This document shows, piece by piece, positions 44,295-54,807 of a DNA stretch of 64,000 nt. The DNA lies in assembly GCA_030620095.1 (NCBI GenBank), contig JAUTXW010000600.1:62001-126000 (forward strand), in the 5' to 3' direction. The notes under the pieces are model-generated. The model was not told the origin of the DNA, did not search any database, and saw only the letters and a list, made by a program, of their open reading frames with translations. The translations under genes and the position numbers were made by a program. Positions within the stretch are counted from its first letter, which is position 1, and the number at the start of each line of letters is the position of its first letter. The stretch is from Kuschelorhynchus macadamiae (taxonomy: Eukaryota > Arthropoda > Insecta > Coleoptera > Curculionidae).

Positions 44295-44759
44295 CTAAAA
44301 TTTGATACCTCTATGTAATAAAAGGTATTAACAGGGAGCATTCGACCACTGGTCGAATGCTCCCTAATTTAGGAGGTCGAATCCACCCCAACATGTAAAA
44401 TAATACGGCCCTGCCTTTAAGTAAACATCAGAGTCTTTTGAGGTTATGTTGAAATACGGTACAGGTGTATTAAATCAAGTACTTTTCAGATAAAATACAA
44501 AAAAATTCACCAACCTAACACTCTATCAACAATAAACAATATATTATATTGGATAAAACGTACCTTTATTTGGGATTTTTAAGTTTTATCACTAAAAAAA
44601 ACATAAAAAACAACATTTATTTGAAGTTTTGGCGCGGAAGCGTGTCATAACAATGCAACGATTAAAATTTCCATGGACCGTACTCAAAACATTCATTAAT
44701 AACAAGTATACAGAGGGTGGTTCAATGCTCCCGGTGGTCGAATGCACCCCACTCTCCCC
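44295..44759. other. Upstream half of pogo element 2
   Basis: Holds a palindromic GAGCATTCGACCACTGGTCG cluster and the right TIR; no ORF. Confidence 0.5.
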
Positions 44760-46403
44760 TACTTGATCAAAGAAAACATCGAATTGCCAGTTATATTTTT
44801 TTTAGACGGCCATAAAACACATCTGACCTACGAGGTTAGCAAACTTTCTTCTGAACTTAGAATAGAACTCATTATACCCAAATGCAACACAAATTCTACA
44901 ACCCGCAGATGTTTCAGTTTTTGGCCCAATTAAACTTGCTTGGAAAAAAAGCAGTTAGGGAGTGGTGCAATGAGCATGTTAATGAAGTAGTAACTAAAAT
45001 AAACTTTGCCTGTATTCTAGAAAATGTGACTACAGCTATAAATCCAGACACACTGATAAATGATTTTAGATTATGTGGACTTTTCCTCTTTGTAGCTGAC
45101 AACATCGACTTTTGAAAATGTCTTCGGTTGCCCCTAAGCCCGAAGAAGCTGGAGAAGTTTCCGCATTTCTCACCTTATCTTATAAAGGTTTTTCTGCCAA
45201 TGTTGACGAAGAAAAAATCAATAATTTTGGTAGTACAAATCCTGATGTGATAACTGAAAAAAATGAAGACACTTTTCTACTGGATAAGGTTTGGCAGGCT
45301 TTTCAACATCAAATTAGATCCAATATGTCAGAAACATCTGAAGTTAATCCAGAAGAGTCATTTTTACGGGATGAAGTTGTGGACTTCAGAGACATATAAA
45401 TCAAATCGCAAAACAAACTTTAAATGAGACAGTATATGGTATAGATGAAAGTCAACAGCTAATTGGCACCCAAATTTAATATACAGCAACAATGACCAAG
45501 TAAATTTAACCGTAGACATGGCTGTTGAAGTACAAAATAACAATGACAATCAAAATAACGATGAGAAACAAAACAAAAAAAGAACTTAGTAGTGCCTAAA
45601 ACACCCGAACGTACAGCCTAAAGAAAAAAATGAGAAAAAGAGAAAGTTGGAAGAAGAAAAGGCGGAACGAAAAAAAGCGCCAAGAATAAAAAGAATTCGA
45701 AAAAACAAAACGAAGTAACTAACAAAACTAAGAAAAATCAAAACCCGTTAAAAGAAAATAATCCACCTTGTTCGAACATTGATTTATATGTTAATCAAAA
45801 TGTAAAGGCAGTAACCCGCGCACTATTTAATAAAAAACCAGCTGATCAGAAACAGCACACAAATTCTTGTACAGTTTGCAAACAATGCACTAAAGTTCAA
45901 TACCGCTTGTTTTGTGACGAATGCTCGAAGATATTTCATAAGAAATGCAATCCAAAACATCATCAAATGCATATTCCAGACCACATAGATTTTTATGTCA
46001 CTTATGCTACCAAGAAGGCAGCACTTCAGAAGAAGGCAACAGCACTTCAGACGTTTCTGGTAAAGATTCGGAAGTTGACAGATTGTTTAACCAATATAAG
46101 GAATACTACAAAGAAAATTAAGTCATAGTGGTCATTTAACGAAATTGTCCAATAACTATGTAATATGTGGATAATAACTGTAAAAATTGTCCAATAAGTG
46201 TATTTTTTTATAAACTTTTTATAAAAAGTAATAAAAAATTAATGTTCTTTATTTCGCTAAAAGTAAGAACAGCAATTAAAAATACATAGTTTTTGCTATG
46301 GACTGACCTTTTTATGTGATTTCTGATCTAAATTTAATGCCCTTGTTGCTAATTTTTCTTTCTAATTTCTCTTAAGTGTCCAACGACTATATGGTTTACC
46401 CTA

Positions 46404-46689
46404 CGCTAGTGACTTTTTATTCATTTGGATACTTTTTTCGGATCAAGCAAATTAAAATAATACTCCTTTATCTTCTAACTTTTTTCCCATCTTAATTCGT
46501 TTTCGAGAAAAAAACCGTTTAGATTCATAGTCAGTATCTCGAATAATTATTATTGTAAAGATAAAATAAAGTTAACTCTGCTCGTTGCTAGTGGCTGTTG
46601 TTTTGTTGTTATAAACATAATGTTTTTGACTTGTTTTTACTTTTTCTTTCAATTATTTTTTCTTTGATAAATTGTGGTAGTAATAAATT
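46404..46689. other. AT-rich gap, no gene seen
   Basis: No ORF or element recognised apart from the possible MITE end CGCTAGTG at 46404. Confidence 0.35.
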
Positions 46690-47640
46690 GGGGTAGTAAA
46701 AAATAATGATAAATTAAAATGACACAAATGCATTTCCTTTATGGGCTTGCCAATGGTAATGCCATTGGCAAGCCCATTCTGTAGGCATGGAGACTCTATC
46801 AAGAAAGGTATCCTGATCGTGCTCTTCCAGACAGAAGAATATTTATAAATATTCATCGTCGTTTGAAAGTTTCAAACCTAAAACATCCGAGGGAAGACCT
46901 GGTACAATTTGAACCCCGGAAGTTGAGGAGGCTGTCCTGCGTGTCATCGCAGAAAATACTAGTACGCGAAGAATTGGTAGGGAATTAAATATTTCCTACA
47001 GAATTATATGGGAAATTTTATGGGATTCGTTAATGTATCCTTACCAGATATAACGGGTACAGGTACTTTTTCCAAGAGATGTTGAACCGCGTATGCAATT
47101 TTATAGGTGGTATCTCCAAAAAGTGATGATTCCAACTTTATGTTTGCGAACGAAGCGAATTTTTCCATAAATGACATAAATAATTATCACAGCAATCATA
47201 ACTGGGCTCGAAAAAACCCTCATGCCATTAGAGAGGCACATTTTCAGGAACAGTTTTCACTCAACGTTGGATCGGTATCATAGGCGACTATTTAATTGGA
47301 CCATTTAACTGTTATAGTAATTTTCTTCAAAATGATTTGCCTTTACTTCTTTAAGATGTTCCTCTTCAGTTACGGCAACAACATTGGTTTATGCGTGATG
47401 GTGCTCCAGCCCACTTTAGCATATTGGATCGTGAGTATTTAGATAGTGCCAACCAAAATCATTGGATAGGTCATGGAGGACCACAATTCAGCCTAGATTT
47501 CTATTTATGGGGGCACCTGAAAACGCTAGTTTATAGTAGTACACCAACTAAAACATTAGAGCAACTAAGAAGTAAAATTATTGATGGATAGATGATACAG
47601 AAGAGTCACGAGGAGATAAAACAAAATTATAAAGTTTTTC
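46690..47640 (+). pseudogene. Mariner transposase relic with DUF4817-like head (second lineage)
   Basis: In mixed frames it shows YQERYPDRALPDRRIF (46795), NISYRIIWEILWDSL (46990), DEANFSINDI (47150), WFMRDGAPAHF (47390) and HWIGHGGPQFSLDFYLWGHLK (47460). These are the head and DDE landmarks of the same enzyme class as 22412-23929, but the sequences are clearly different. A palindrome sits in the head region. Confidence 0.7.
46741..46777. repeat. Perfect 16-bp palindrome in the mariner relic
   Basis: ATGGGCTTGCCAATGG, loop TAATG, then the exact complement. It replaces expected transposase codons, as a local inverted duplication would. Confidence 0.9.
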
Positions 47641-48732
47641 GTAAACCAGTGGCGTAGTAGTTTTGCTAAGATTTTGTAAGTGTAGTTACGGCTACGCCAC
47701 TGGTTAATTGATTTTTTGTGTGCTTCTGTACCGAATTAATATTTCCAAAAATCAAATAAATATTGAACATTTTGCTTAAAATAGAAAAAAAAAGCTTTAA
47801 CACCCTCTACATATATCTTGAAAATCAGGCATTTTAGGATACACGCTTATAGGAAATTTTCGACTTAAAAAATTAGTCAAGAATAACCATTAATATGCAA
47901 AAATAATTACTAGATTTTATGTAGTGATATCAAGGGAGATGCAATTAAGTTGGTTTTATTTTATTTTCTCCAAAATGAAGTAAGATGCGAAAAAAAATCA
48001 ACAGGCAAAAATGTTTAGGCGAAAAAGTTATCAAAATGAAAAAAAAATCAGTGGCGTATATTTTTTTGTCATTAATATTCGAGAGGAAACACCCCCGGGC
48101 GCCACTGGATTTAATAATTACCATTCAAATAGGGCTACATTAGCCCCTAATGGATAGATGATACAGAAGAGTCATGAGCAGATAAAACAAAATTATAAAG
48201 TTTTTCGTAAACCAGTGGCGTAGTAGTTTTGCTAAGATTTTTGTAAGTTTAGTTACGGCTACGCCACTGGTTAATTGATTTTTTGTGTGCTTCTATACCG
48301 TATTAATATTTCCAAAAATTAAATAAATATTGAACATTTTGCTTAAAAGAGAAAAAAAATGCTTTAACACCCTCTACATATATCTTGAAAATCAGGCATT
48401 TTAGGATACACGCTTATAGGAAATTTTCGACTTAAAAAATTATGCAAGAATAACCATTAATATGCAAAAATATTGACTAGATTTTATGTGGCGATATCAA
48501 GGGAGATGCAATTAAGTTGGTTTTATTTTATTTTCTCCAAAACGAAGTAAGATGCGAAAAAAATGAAGAGGCAAAAATGTTTAGCTTTTAGTTGCTTAAT
48601 TCGAAAAAGTTATCCAAATGAAAAAAAAATCAGTGCCGTATATTTTTTTGTCAATATTATTCGAAAGGATACACCCCCGGGCGCCACTGGATTTAATAAT
48701 TACCATCTAAATAGGGCTACATTAGCCCCTAA
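47585..48732. repeat. Tandem duplication, units of 566 and 582 bp
   Basis: Unit 1 is 47585-48150 and unit 2 is 48151-48732; both run from TGGATAGATGATACAGAAGA to TTAGCCCCTAA. Each holds a small inverted-repeat element (CCAGTGGCGTAG...CTACGCCACTGG, 47646-47702 in unit 1) and a second CAGTGSCG...GCGCCACTG piece. Unit 1 lacks about 20 bp. Confidence 0.85.
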
Positions 48733-49419
48733 TCATTACAAGTAACACTGCCAGATTTTAATGAAATCGATCAAAGGATCTTTAAGATATTAATAAAAAA
48801 CCGATTTAAAAAAAATAATTTTACTCTCAGTATCTTAAAAACCAGACATTTTAAGACACAAATTTATTTGAACTTTTCTAAAAAGTCAGTTGCGTACATC
48901 TCTTTTGTCAATAATATTCGTAAGGGTGTTAGGGCTAAATTCGCCTCTTATCATAGCAAATAACATTGTCAGATTTCAAGAAAATCGGCGGCAAAGGATC
49001 TTTGAGATATTAATAAAAAACTGATTTTTTTAAAAAAATTTGACACCCAGTATCTTAAAAACCAGACATTTTCAGATACATGTTTATATGAACTTTTTTA
49101 TCTAATATTGGTCTCGGAATGTGCCCTTAAAGTTATGACATACCACTAAGTAACACCCTGTATTTCTTAATATAAATCGATGTTATTGCCATATATTAAA
49201 AAATATATCGCAACCGCAAATAAATGACATAAATGGTGATATTATGACATTATTTTCGGGGGAAATTTCGATTGAAATGTCCAAGATCATTGATAAAATT
49301 TCCAAAAAAATATAAAAAGTTAATCGAAAATTTATCAACCCCCAAAGATTATTTTTGTTTTAAGTTTCTCTAAACCTCGCGCCGTTCTGCTTAAAAAACC
49401 CTAACAATTCTGGAAACAC

Positions 49420-50500
49420 CATAAACTTGTTGCATACATATGACGCGGCATGTGACGACGACGCGAGTTTGCAGGACGATAATGAAGACATTTAAGATCA
49501 CAACACCTATGATGAGCAAGATATTGATTACCCAGATGAAGCTTTGGATCTTACAAATGGAGCACGAAAAAGTTCCATGTTATATTGGAAAAGATGACAA
49601 GACCAAGTGGAGAAAGCATCCAGGAAATCGTCAGGTGAGGACAAGCGCTGTAAATACTATTAAGTTTCTCACTGGAGTTAAGGTTTAACATCTGCCGCAG
49701 AGATCTGGAATCTTTTTTTCTCCATTGATATGTTGCAAGGCATTGTTGATAATACAAATATCTACATAGCAATGTCAATCTTAATCCAAACAACCGATCA
49801 GCAAGGCCCACAGACATTTGTGAGTTGAAAGCGGTTATAGCGTTGCTTTATTCGATGTCAAAAAACAGTAGGGTGAACGCCTGTGGAACCTCAATGGAAA
49901 TATTTCGTTTGACGATGTCTCTTGAAAGGTTTAGATTTTTACTTTTTACAAACTGATAATGTGTGTCTCCTGCCTCGTCTTTGTCGCCCCATTTCAGGAA
50001 GCAGTAGAAACTTACAATGGACAACTTCTTTACCAGTATGGCTGTTGCACAAATTATAATTGATTACAATAAATCAAAAGAAGGGATTGATACAGTGGAC
50101 AAGATGTGTGCGGCCTATGATTGTGCCAGAGCTACTCATCGCTGGCTAATGGTTGTACTTTATATGTAACTAAATATAGCTGGGTGAAACTCATTCATTA
50201 TTTTCAAGAGCAATTCAAAGTATTTAGACAATACACCTCGAAGAATATTCCTGGAGAATCTGGGCATGCAGTTATTAGACGAACACTTACGACGAAGAGC
50301 TGCTAATAATCGGATACCACGTTCCATCAGACTCCGCCTTTTACGTTTACCTCAACAAGAAGAATTACCCGATCCACAACAGAAGACGCTGCTTTTATTC
50401 TGATAGACAAAAAAATAGACCTACGAGGTTTAGCTGTGTATCCCGTAAAAAAAATCTATTTGTTTGGAACATGCCAAGAACATGTGTAATGACTGTTTGA
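49420..50500 (+). pseudogene. piggyBac transposase relic, block II
   Basis: Same landmarks as block I (EHKKV-type start EHEKVPCYIGKDDKTKWRKH at 49560; KMCAAYDCARATHRW at 50105), with an extra piece (EAVETYNGQLLYQYGCC near 50000) and without block I's extra text at 39080-39180. Broken by many stops. Confidence 0.68.
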
Positions 50501-50535
50501 CTGGTGACGGCACTTTCACCAGTCAAACAGTCATT
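50488..50535. repeat. Perfect 19-bp hairpin, block II copy
   Basis: Identical to 39604-39651, arms and loop. Confidence 0.95.
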
Positions 50536-50769
50536 AATTGATTGATTTTAGTTAAAAATCCTTTTTTAAAATTTAGGTTAGGTTAGGTTAGTTTTGGTTA
50601 TTTCTATTTTTGTTTTTCAAAATGCTATCATTCATATGTTTTCGGTTACGTATTTATTGTAATTTACAAACTATAGTTACAGTTTTAAGGTTTGTTTCAG
50701 ATTAAAAATTTTTTGGAATTTTTCGTTCTTATTGCAAAGAGCGGGGCACAAATAAACATTGGAGCATTG

Positions 50770-50965
50770 CCTTAAAAATACTTGTTTTGCATTTGACGGG
50801 CAAATGCATAAAGAAAAAGATGGTGCTCCGATGGAGTTCTCGGTATCACCAGTAGTTGCAAATTTATTTATGATATGCTTGGAGGAGAAAGCTCTTGAGA
50901 AAGCAAACGTAAAGCCCAGATTATGAATTCGTTATGTAGATGACATATTTACTTTATAATTACGA
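50770..50965 (+). pseudogene. Penelope-like element RT fragment, block II
   Basis: Better preserved than block I: CFAFDGQMHKEKDGAPM, SVSPVVANLFMICLEEKALE and IRYVDDIFTL. The APM..SPVVANLFM and YVDD motifs are typical of Penelope-like reverse transcriptases. One stop replaces the Trp before IRYVDD. Confidence 0.68.
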
Positions 50966-52962
50966 CATTGTAGTGGCGGATTCGTGAATTAAAACACCAT
51001 TGGCGAAAAACCCAAAAAATAGTTTTAAATATTTATTATATGACATTGTCATACAGAGCTTGAAAACTTTCTCATACATCGATACATCCCAGAATACAAT
51101 TTACTTAGAGGAAAAATAACAAACGTCTATTTTTAAATCTTCTGATCACAAAACTGCATAACGAATATTTTGAATACACTGTGTATAGAAAATCAACAGA
51201 TATTTCACTGCGAGATCACATCATCACCCAGCACAAATTCAAGCAGTTGCCAACATTCTAATCAATCAATCCGTGCCATAAACTGAAACACAGACGAGAA
51301 AAAACGAACTTAATATAATATCTGGTGCTTTAAGGTCTATACAAATCGCACTATATAGAAAGCTTAAGGGCACAGCTCAGAATCGGAAGAATTCTTAGAA
51401 AACACAACATACAAACACTGTATCAAACCTAACCTACTAAAATAGAAGCCTTTCAACCTTATCACATTCCCAAAACTTAAAAACTAATCAAGGCCGTTTT
51501 GGGATTGGTAGCATATTATCGGAGATTTATTAAAAACTTTTAAAAAATTACTTTTCATATAACTAAATGCCTACGAAAAGGTAGGGAAATAAACATTGGT
51601 AATCAAGAATATAAAAATGCATTTTTAAAATGTAAATAGTTTATTTCGGATACCCCGATTTCACTAAACCTTTCAAGTTTACAACATATGCTTCTAATAT
51701 AGCTATATAACATCCTATTACATATTACTTTCGAACTCTTAATTCTGCAGAAAAAAACTACTCTGCTATAAAGAAAGAACTTTTAGCCATATTCGGCTAA
51801 TCACTTCCGTCCCTATTTATATGGCCAAAAATTAATTATACAAACCGACCAAAACCCAATAGTATGGCTTTTCAAAATCAAAGATCCCAACTACCGCCTA
51901 ACTCGAGGGAAATTAAAATTGGATGAGTTTTAAAGTAAAGCCCAGATTATGAATTCGTTATGTAGATGACATATTTACTTTATAATTACGACATTGTAGT
52001 GGCGGATTCGTGAATTAAAACACCATTGGCGAAAAACCCAAAAAATAGTTTTAAATATTTATTATATGACATTGTCATACAGAGCTTGAAAACTTTCTCA
52101 TACATCGATACATCCCAGAATACAATTTACTTAGAGGAAAAATAACAAACGTCTATTTTTAAATCTTCTGATCACAAAACTGCATAACGAATATTTTGAA
52201 TACACTGTGTATAGAAAATCAACAGATATTTCACTGCGAGATCACATCATCACCCAGCACAAATTCAAGCAGTTGCCAACATTCTAATCAATCAATCCGT
52301 GCCATAAACTGAAACACAGACGAGAAAAAACGAACTTAATATAATATCTGGTGCTTTAAGGTCTATACAAATCGCACTATATAGAAAGCTTAAGGGCACA
52401 GCTCAGAATCGGAAGAATTCTTAGAAAACACAACATACAAACACTGTATCAAACCTAACCTACTAAAATAGAAGCCTTTCAACCTTATCACATTCCCAAA
52501 ACTTAAAAACTAATCAAGGCCGTTTTGGGATTGGTAGCATATTATCGGAGATTTATTAAAAACTTTTAAAAAATTACTTTTCATATAACTAAATGCCTAC
52601 GAAAAGAAAGGGAAATATACATTGGTAATCAAGAATAAAAAAATGCATTTTTAAAATGCAAATAGTTTATTTCGGATACCCCGATTTCATATGCACATAT
52701 GCTTCTAATATAGCTATATAACATCCTATTACATATTACTTTCGAACTCTTAATTCTGCAGAAAAAAACTACTCTGCTATAAAGAAAGAACTTTTAGCCA
52801 TATTCGGCTAATCACTTCCGTCCCTATTTATATGGCCAAAAATTAATTATACAAACCGACCAAAACCCAATAGTATGGCTTTTCAAAATCAAAGATCCCA
52901 ACTACCGCCTAACTCGAGGGAAATTAAAATTGGATGAGTTTACTTACGAAATAAAGTACAAA
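50911..52962. repeat. 1026-bp tandem duplication in block II
   Basis: AAAGCCCAGATTATGAATTC occurs at 50911 and 51937; the units 50911-51936 and 51937-52962 are nearly identical, differing by a small deletion near 52690. The junction TTGGATGAGTTT/TAAAGTAAAGCCC lies in gypsy RNase H sequence, with no mobile-element end. Confidence 0.88.
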
Positions 52963-54300
52963 AGAAAAAAGGAAAATTTTGTAGCCGACGCCCTCTCATG
53001 CATTAACCATAATGTACACGAAACACACGACGCACAAACGAATGCCTCTAACGCAGACGACAATGTAGCCAATCTCACCGATTTTGACCTAGTCGACTTT
53101 GTATTAAATCAAGAGTATGAAAACCTTTCAGAAGAACTACCTGAGAATTATCCTAATCCTCCCGCAAACCCAAATGCAAATGATGCATATTCCAACATCA
53201 CTGCGAAAAATACAAACACATTCAAAACCCTTTAAAAAGAATCACCATTTCGTTAAAATATCTAAGCCTGACCAAAAAGGACATATTTTAAAAGTTATAA
53301 TAGAACCCAATGTTATAGTTTGAGAAAATTTAGGCCCAAGCGTAAAACTTATATTTTCAAACTCCTACCTAATTGACTTAATAAACGCTATGCAACAAAA
53401 GGAAATAATTGCTAATTATCATCAAATTAAGCACACCGGGATCACAGAAACAATTAATCATATAAAAAACAAAAACATTTCTGGCCAAAATTAAGAGACT
53501 CCATTACTAGTTACATAAATTCCTGCGAAATATGCCTGCAAAATAAGTATGAAAAGCACCCGTACAAAATTGCGTACAAAGGTCCCTTACTTTCAGAAAA
53601 ACCATTCAAAACGTTTTATTTAGATATTGGTCAGTTTTCTAACTGCCAATTTCCCACCATAGAGATTCATTCTCTAAATATGTCCAAGCCTATTGTATAC
53701 TAGATATAGTATAGTATAGTAGATAAATATGCCCAAGCCTATTATCTACTAGACAAAAACGCAATTCGACATTAAATAAACTAAGACACTATTTTTCACC
53801 TATGGTCCTTACTTAAACGAGCTGAATTTAAATAATTTCCTAACTATTTTCGAACAGTATAATGAAAAACCTGAAAGGGAATTCACAGCATTTCACGAAA
53901 AAGTCTATAAAACTGCCTACCAAAGACAATCCGAAAATACCCTAAAACAAAATAAGAATACTGAGCAACCTCCAGAAATTTAATTAGACCAAACGGTGTA
54001 CCGAAAAAATACTCTACAAAATGAACCCCAAGTATATACCCACAAAAGTTACTAAAATTGGTCAAAGCAAAGTGACAGGTATATCTAAGAAAAAACCAGT
54101 AACAGCACAAATTAGAACGATCAAGAGACTTAAAAAAATTCTCTTTCTTTTCAGCCTACCGATCCCGACCATATCGAACATATTGAACCCATGCCAAGCA
54201 CACAAACTCCCAAAGAATGGATGTAAGATATCTCGTCATCTTTAGTAATAAGTCATTAATCCTACTACATATATACCATTTAACATAACTAAACTTAATT
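50980..54300 (+). pseudogene. Ty3/gypsy pol relic, block II
   Basis: Repeats the block I order: RT end (LGLVAYYRRFIKNF, twice because of the duplication), RNase H end (ORF 52930-53235, FVADALSCI), integrase zinc module (53420-53570) and C-terminal tail (53860-54200). A deletion near 53208 removes about 108 bp present in block I. Confidence 0.7.
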
Positions 54301-54807
54301 ATACGTTAGATAATTTATACAGTAATGTTGTAAAAATAGGTTAGGGGAAAGGGGGGCACAGTGTGACACGGGGTACAGTGTTACAATTGGCACTATAAAT
54401 TTACGCGATACTTCACGGCGCTGGGATTTTAGCCACTCCTTATTGACAGTCGAACTGTCAATGTTACGTATTTGTTGTGAAATCTGAGGTATTTATACTC
54501 TTAAAAGTAAGTATTTCCTATTTTTATAGTTAAAAAGTACATTATTTACATATATATCAAATTGTCTACTAGCATTTTGCAATAAACTATTGCATTTTTC
54601 ATGATTCAAGTGTATAGGGACATGTTTAAGGATGAGCATGCCATGTTAAACATAACCTAGGATATTTTTGTTTTCTTACAAACTGGCCTTTTTTGGCAAG
54701 ACTCAACTGGGGCACAGTGTGATACTCGACTAAGGGGAACAGTGTTACATGTAACACTGTGGCCCGCTCATCGGAAAATAAATTAAATCAACTATTTTCT
54801 TTCAGAA

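Larger units (their letters stand above)
43522..44759. mobile_element. 1238-bp pogo-type element 2, nested in element 1
   Basis: The left end GGGGAAAGTAGAGAGCATTC and the complement of the right end match at 20 of 24 positions. TA flanks both sides (43520-43521 and 44760-44761), and removal of the element with one TA restores the host frame. GGTCGAATGC-type motifs occur at both ends, near 43705 and in a palindrome near 44340-44390, as expected of transposase-binding sites. Confidence 0.85.
43287..46128 (+). pseudogene. Pogo/Tigger transposase relic of element 1, split by insertion
   Basis: 43299-43519 gives FTFSANGKTSVIIYGYQRIP and SENGWITSEVFLNLL. The frame is interrupted by the 1238-bp element plus one TA, then continues YLIKENIELPVIFFLDGHKTH (44760) with the second Asp. 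A frameshift near 44874 precedes LQPADVSVFGPIK, with the third Asp. Further on, 45880-45980 encodes a PHD-like cluster (CTVCKQCTK, LFCDECSKIFHKKC). The N-terminal DNA-binding region is absent. Confidence 0.72.
43234..46401 (+). mobile_element. Pogo/Tigger element 1, host of a nested element
   Basis: Flanked by TA at 43232-43233 and 46402-46403. Ends are GGGTAGGGCACAG on the left and the complement of GGGTAAACC on the right, with TTGGACA motifs repeated inside both (43250, 46140, 46185, 46378). Without the nested insertion (43522-44759) it is about 1.93 kb. It is internally deleted: only the middle and C-terminal part of the transposase remain. Confidence 0.7.
48497..54300. repeat. Duplicated composite block II (partner 37677-42440)
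   Basis: Collinear with block I from the ATCAAGGGAGATGCAATTAA repeat to the gypsy tail, with about 95 percent identity by eye. Differences are an extra 1026-bp tandem duplication and several deletions of 20-100 bp in either copy. Confidence 0.8.
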
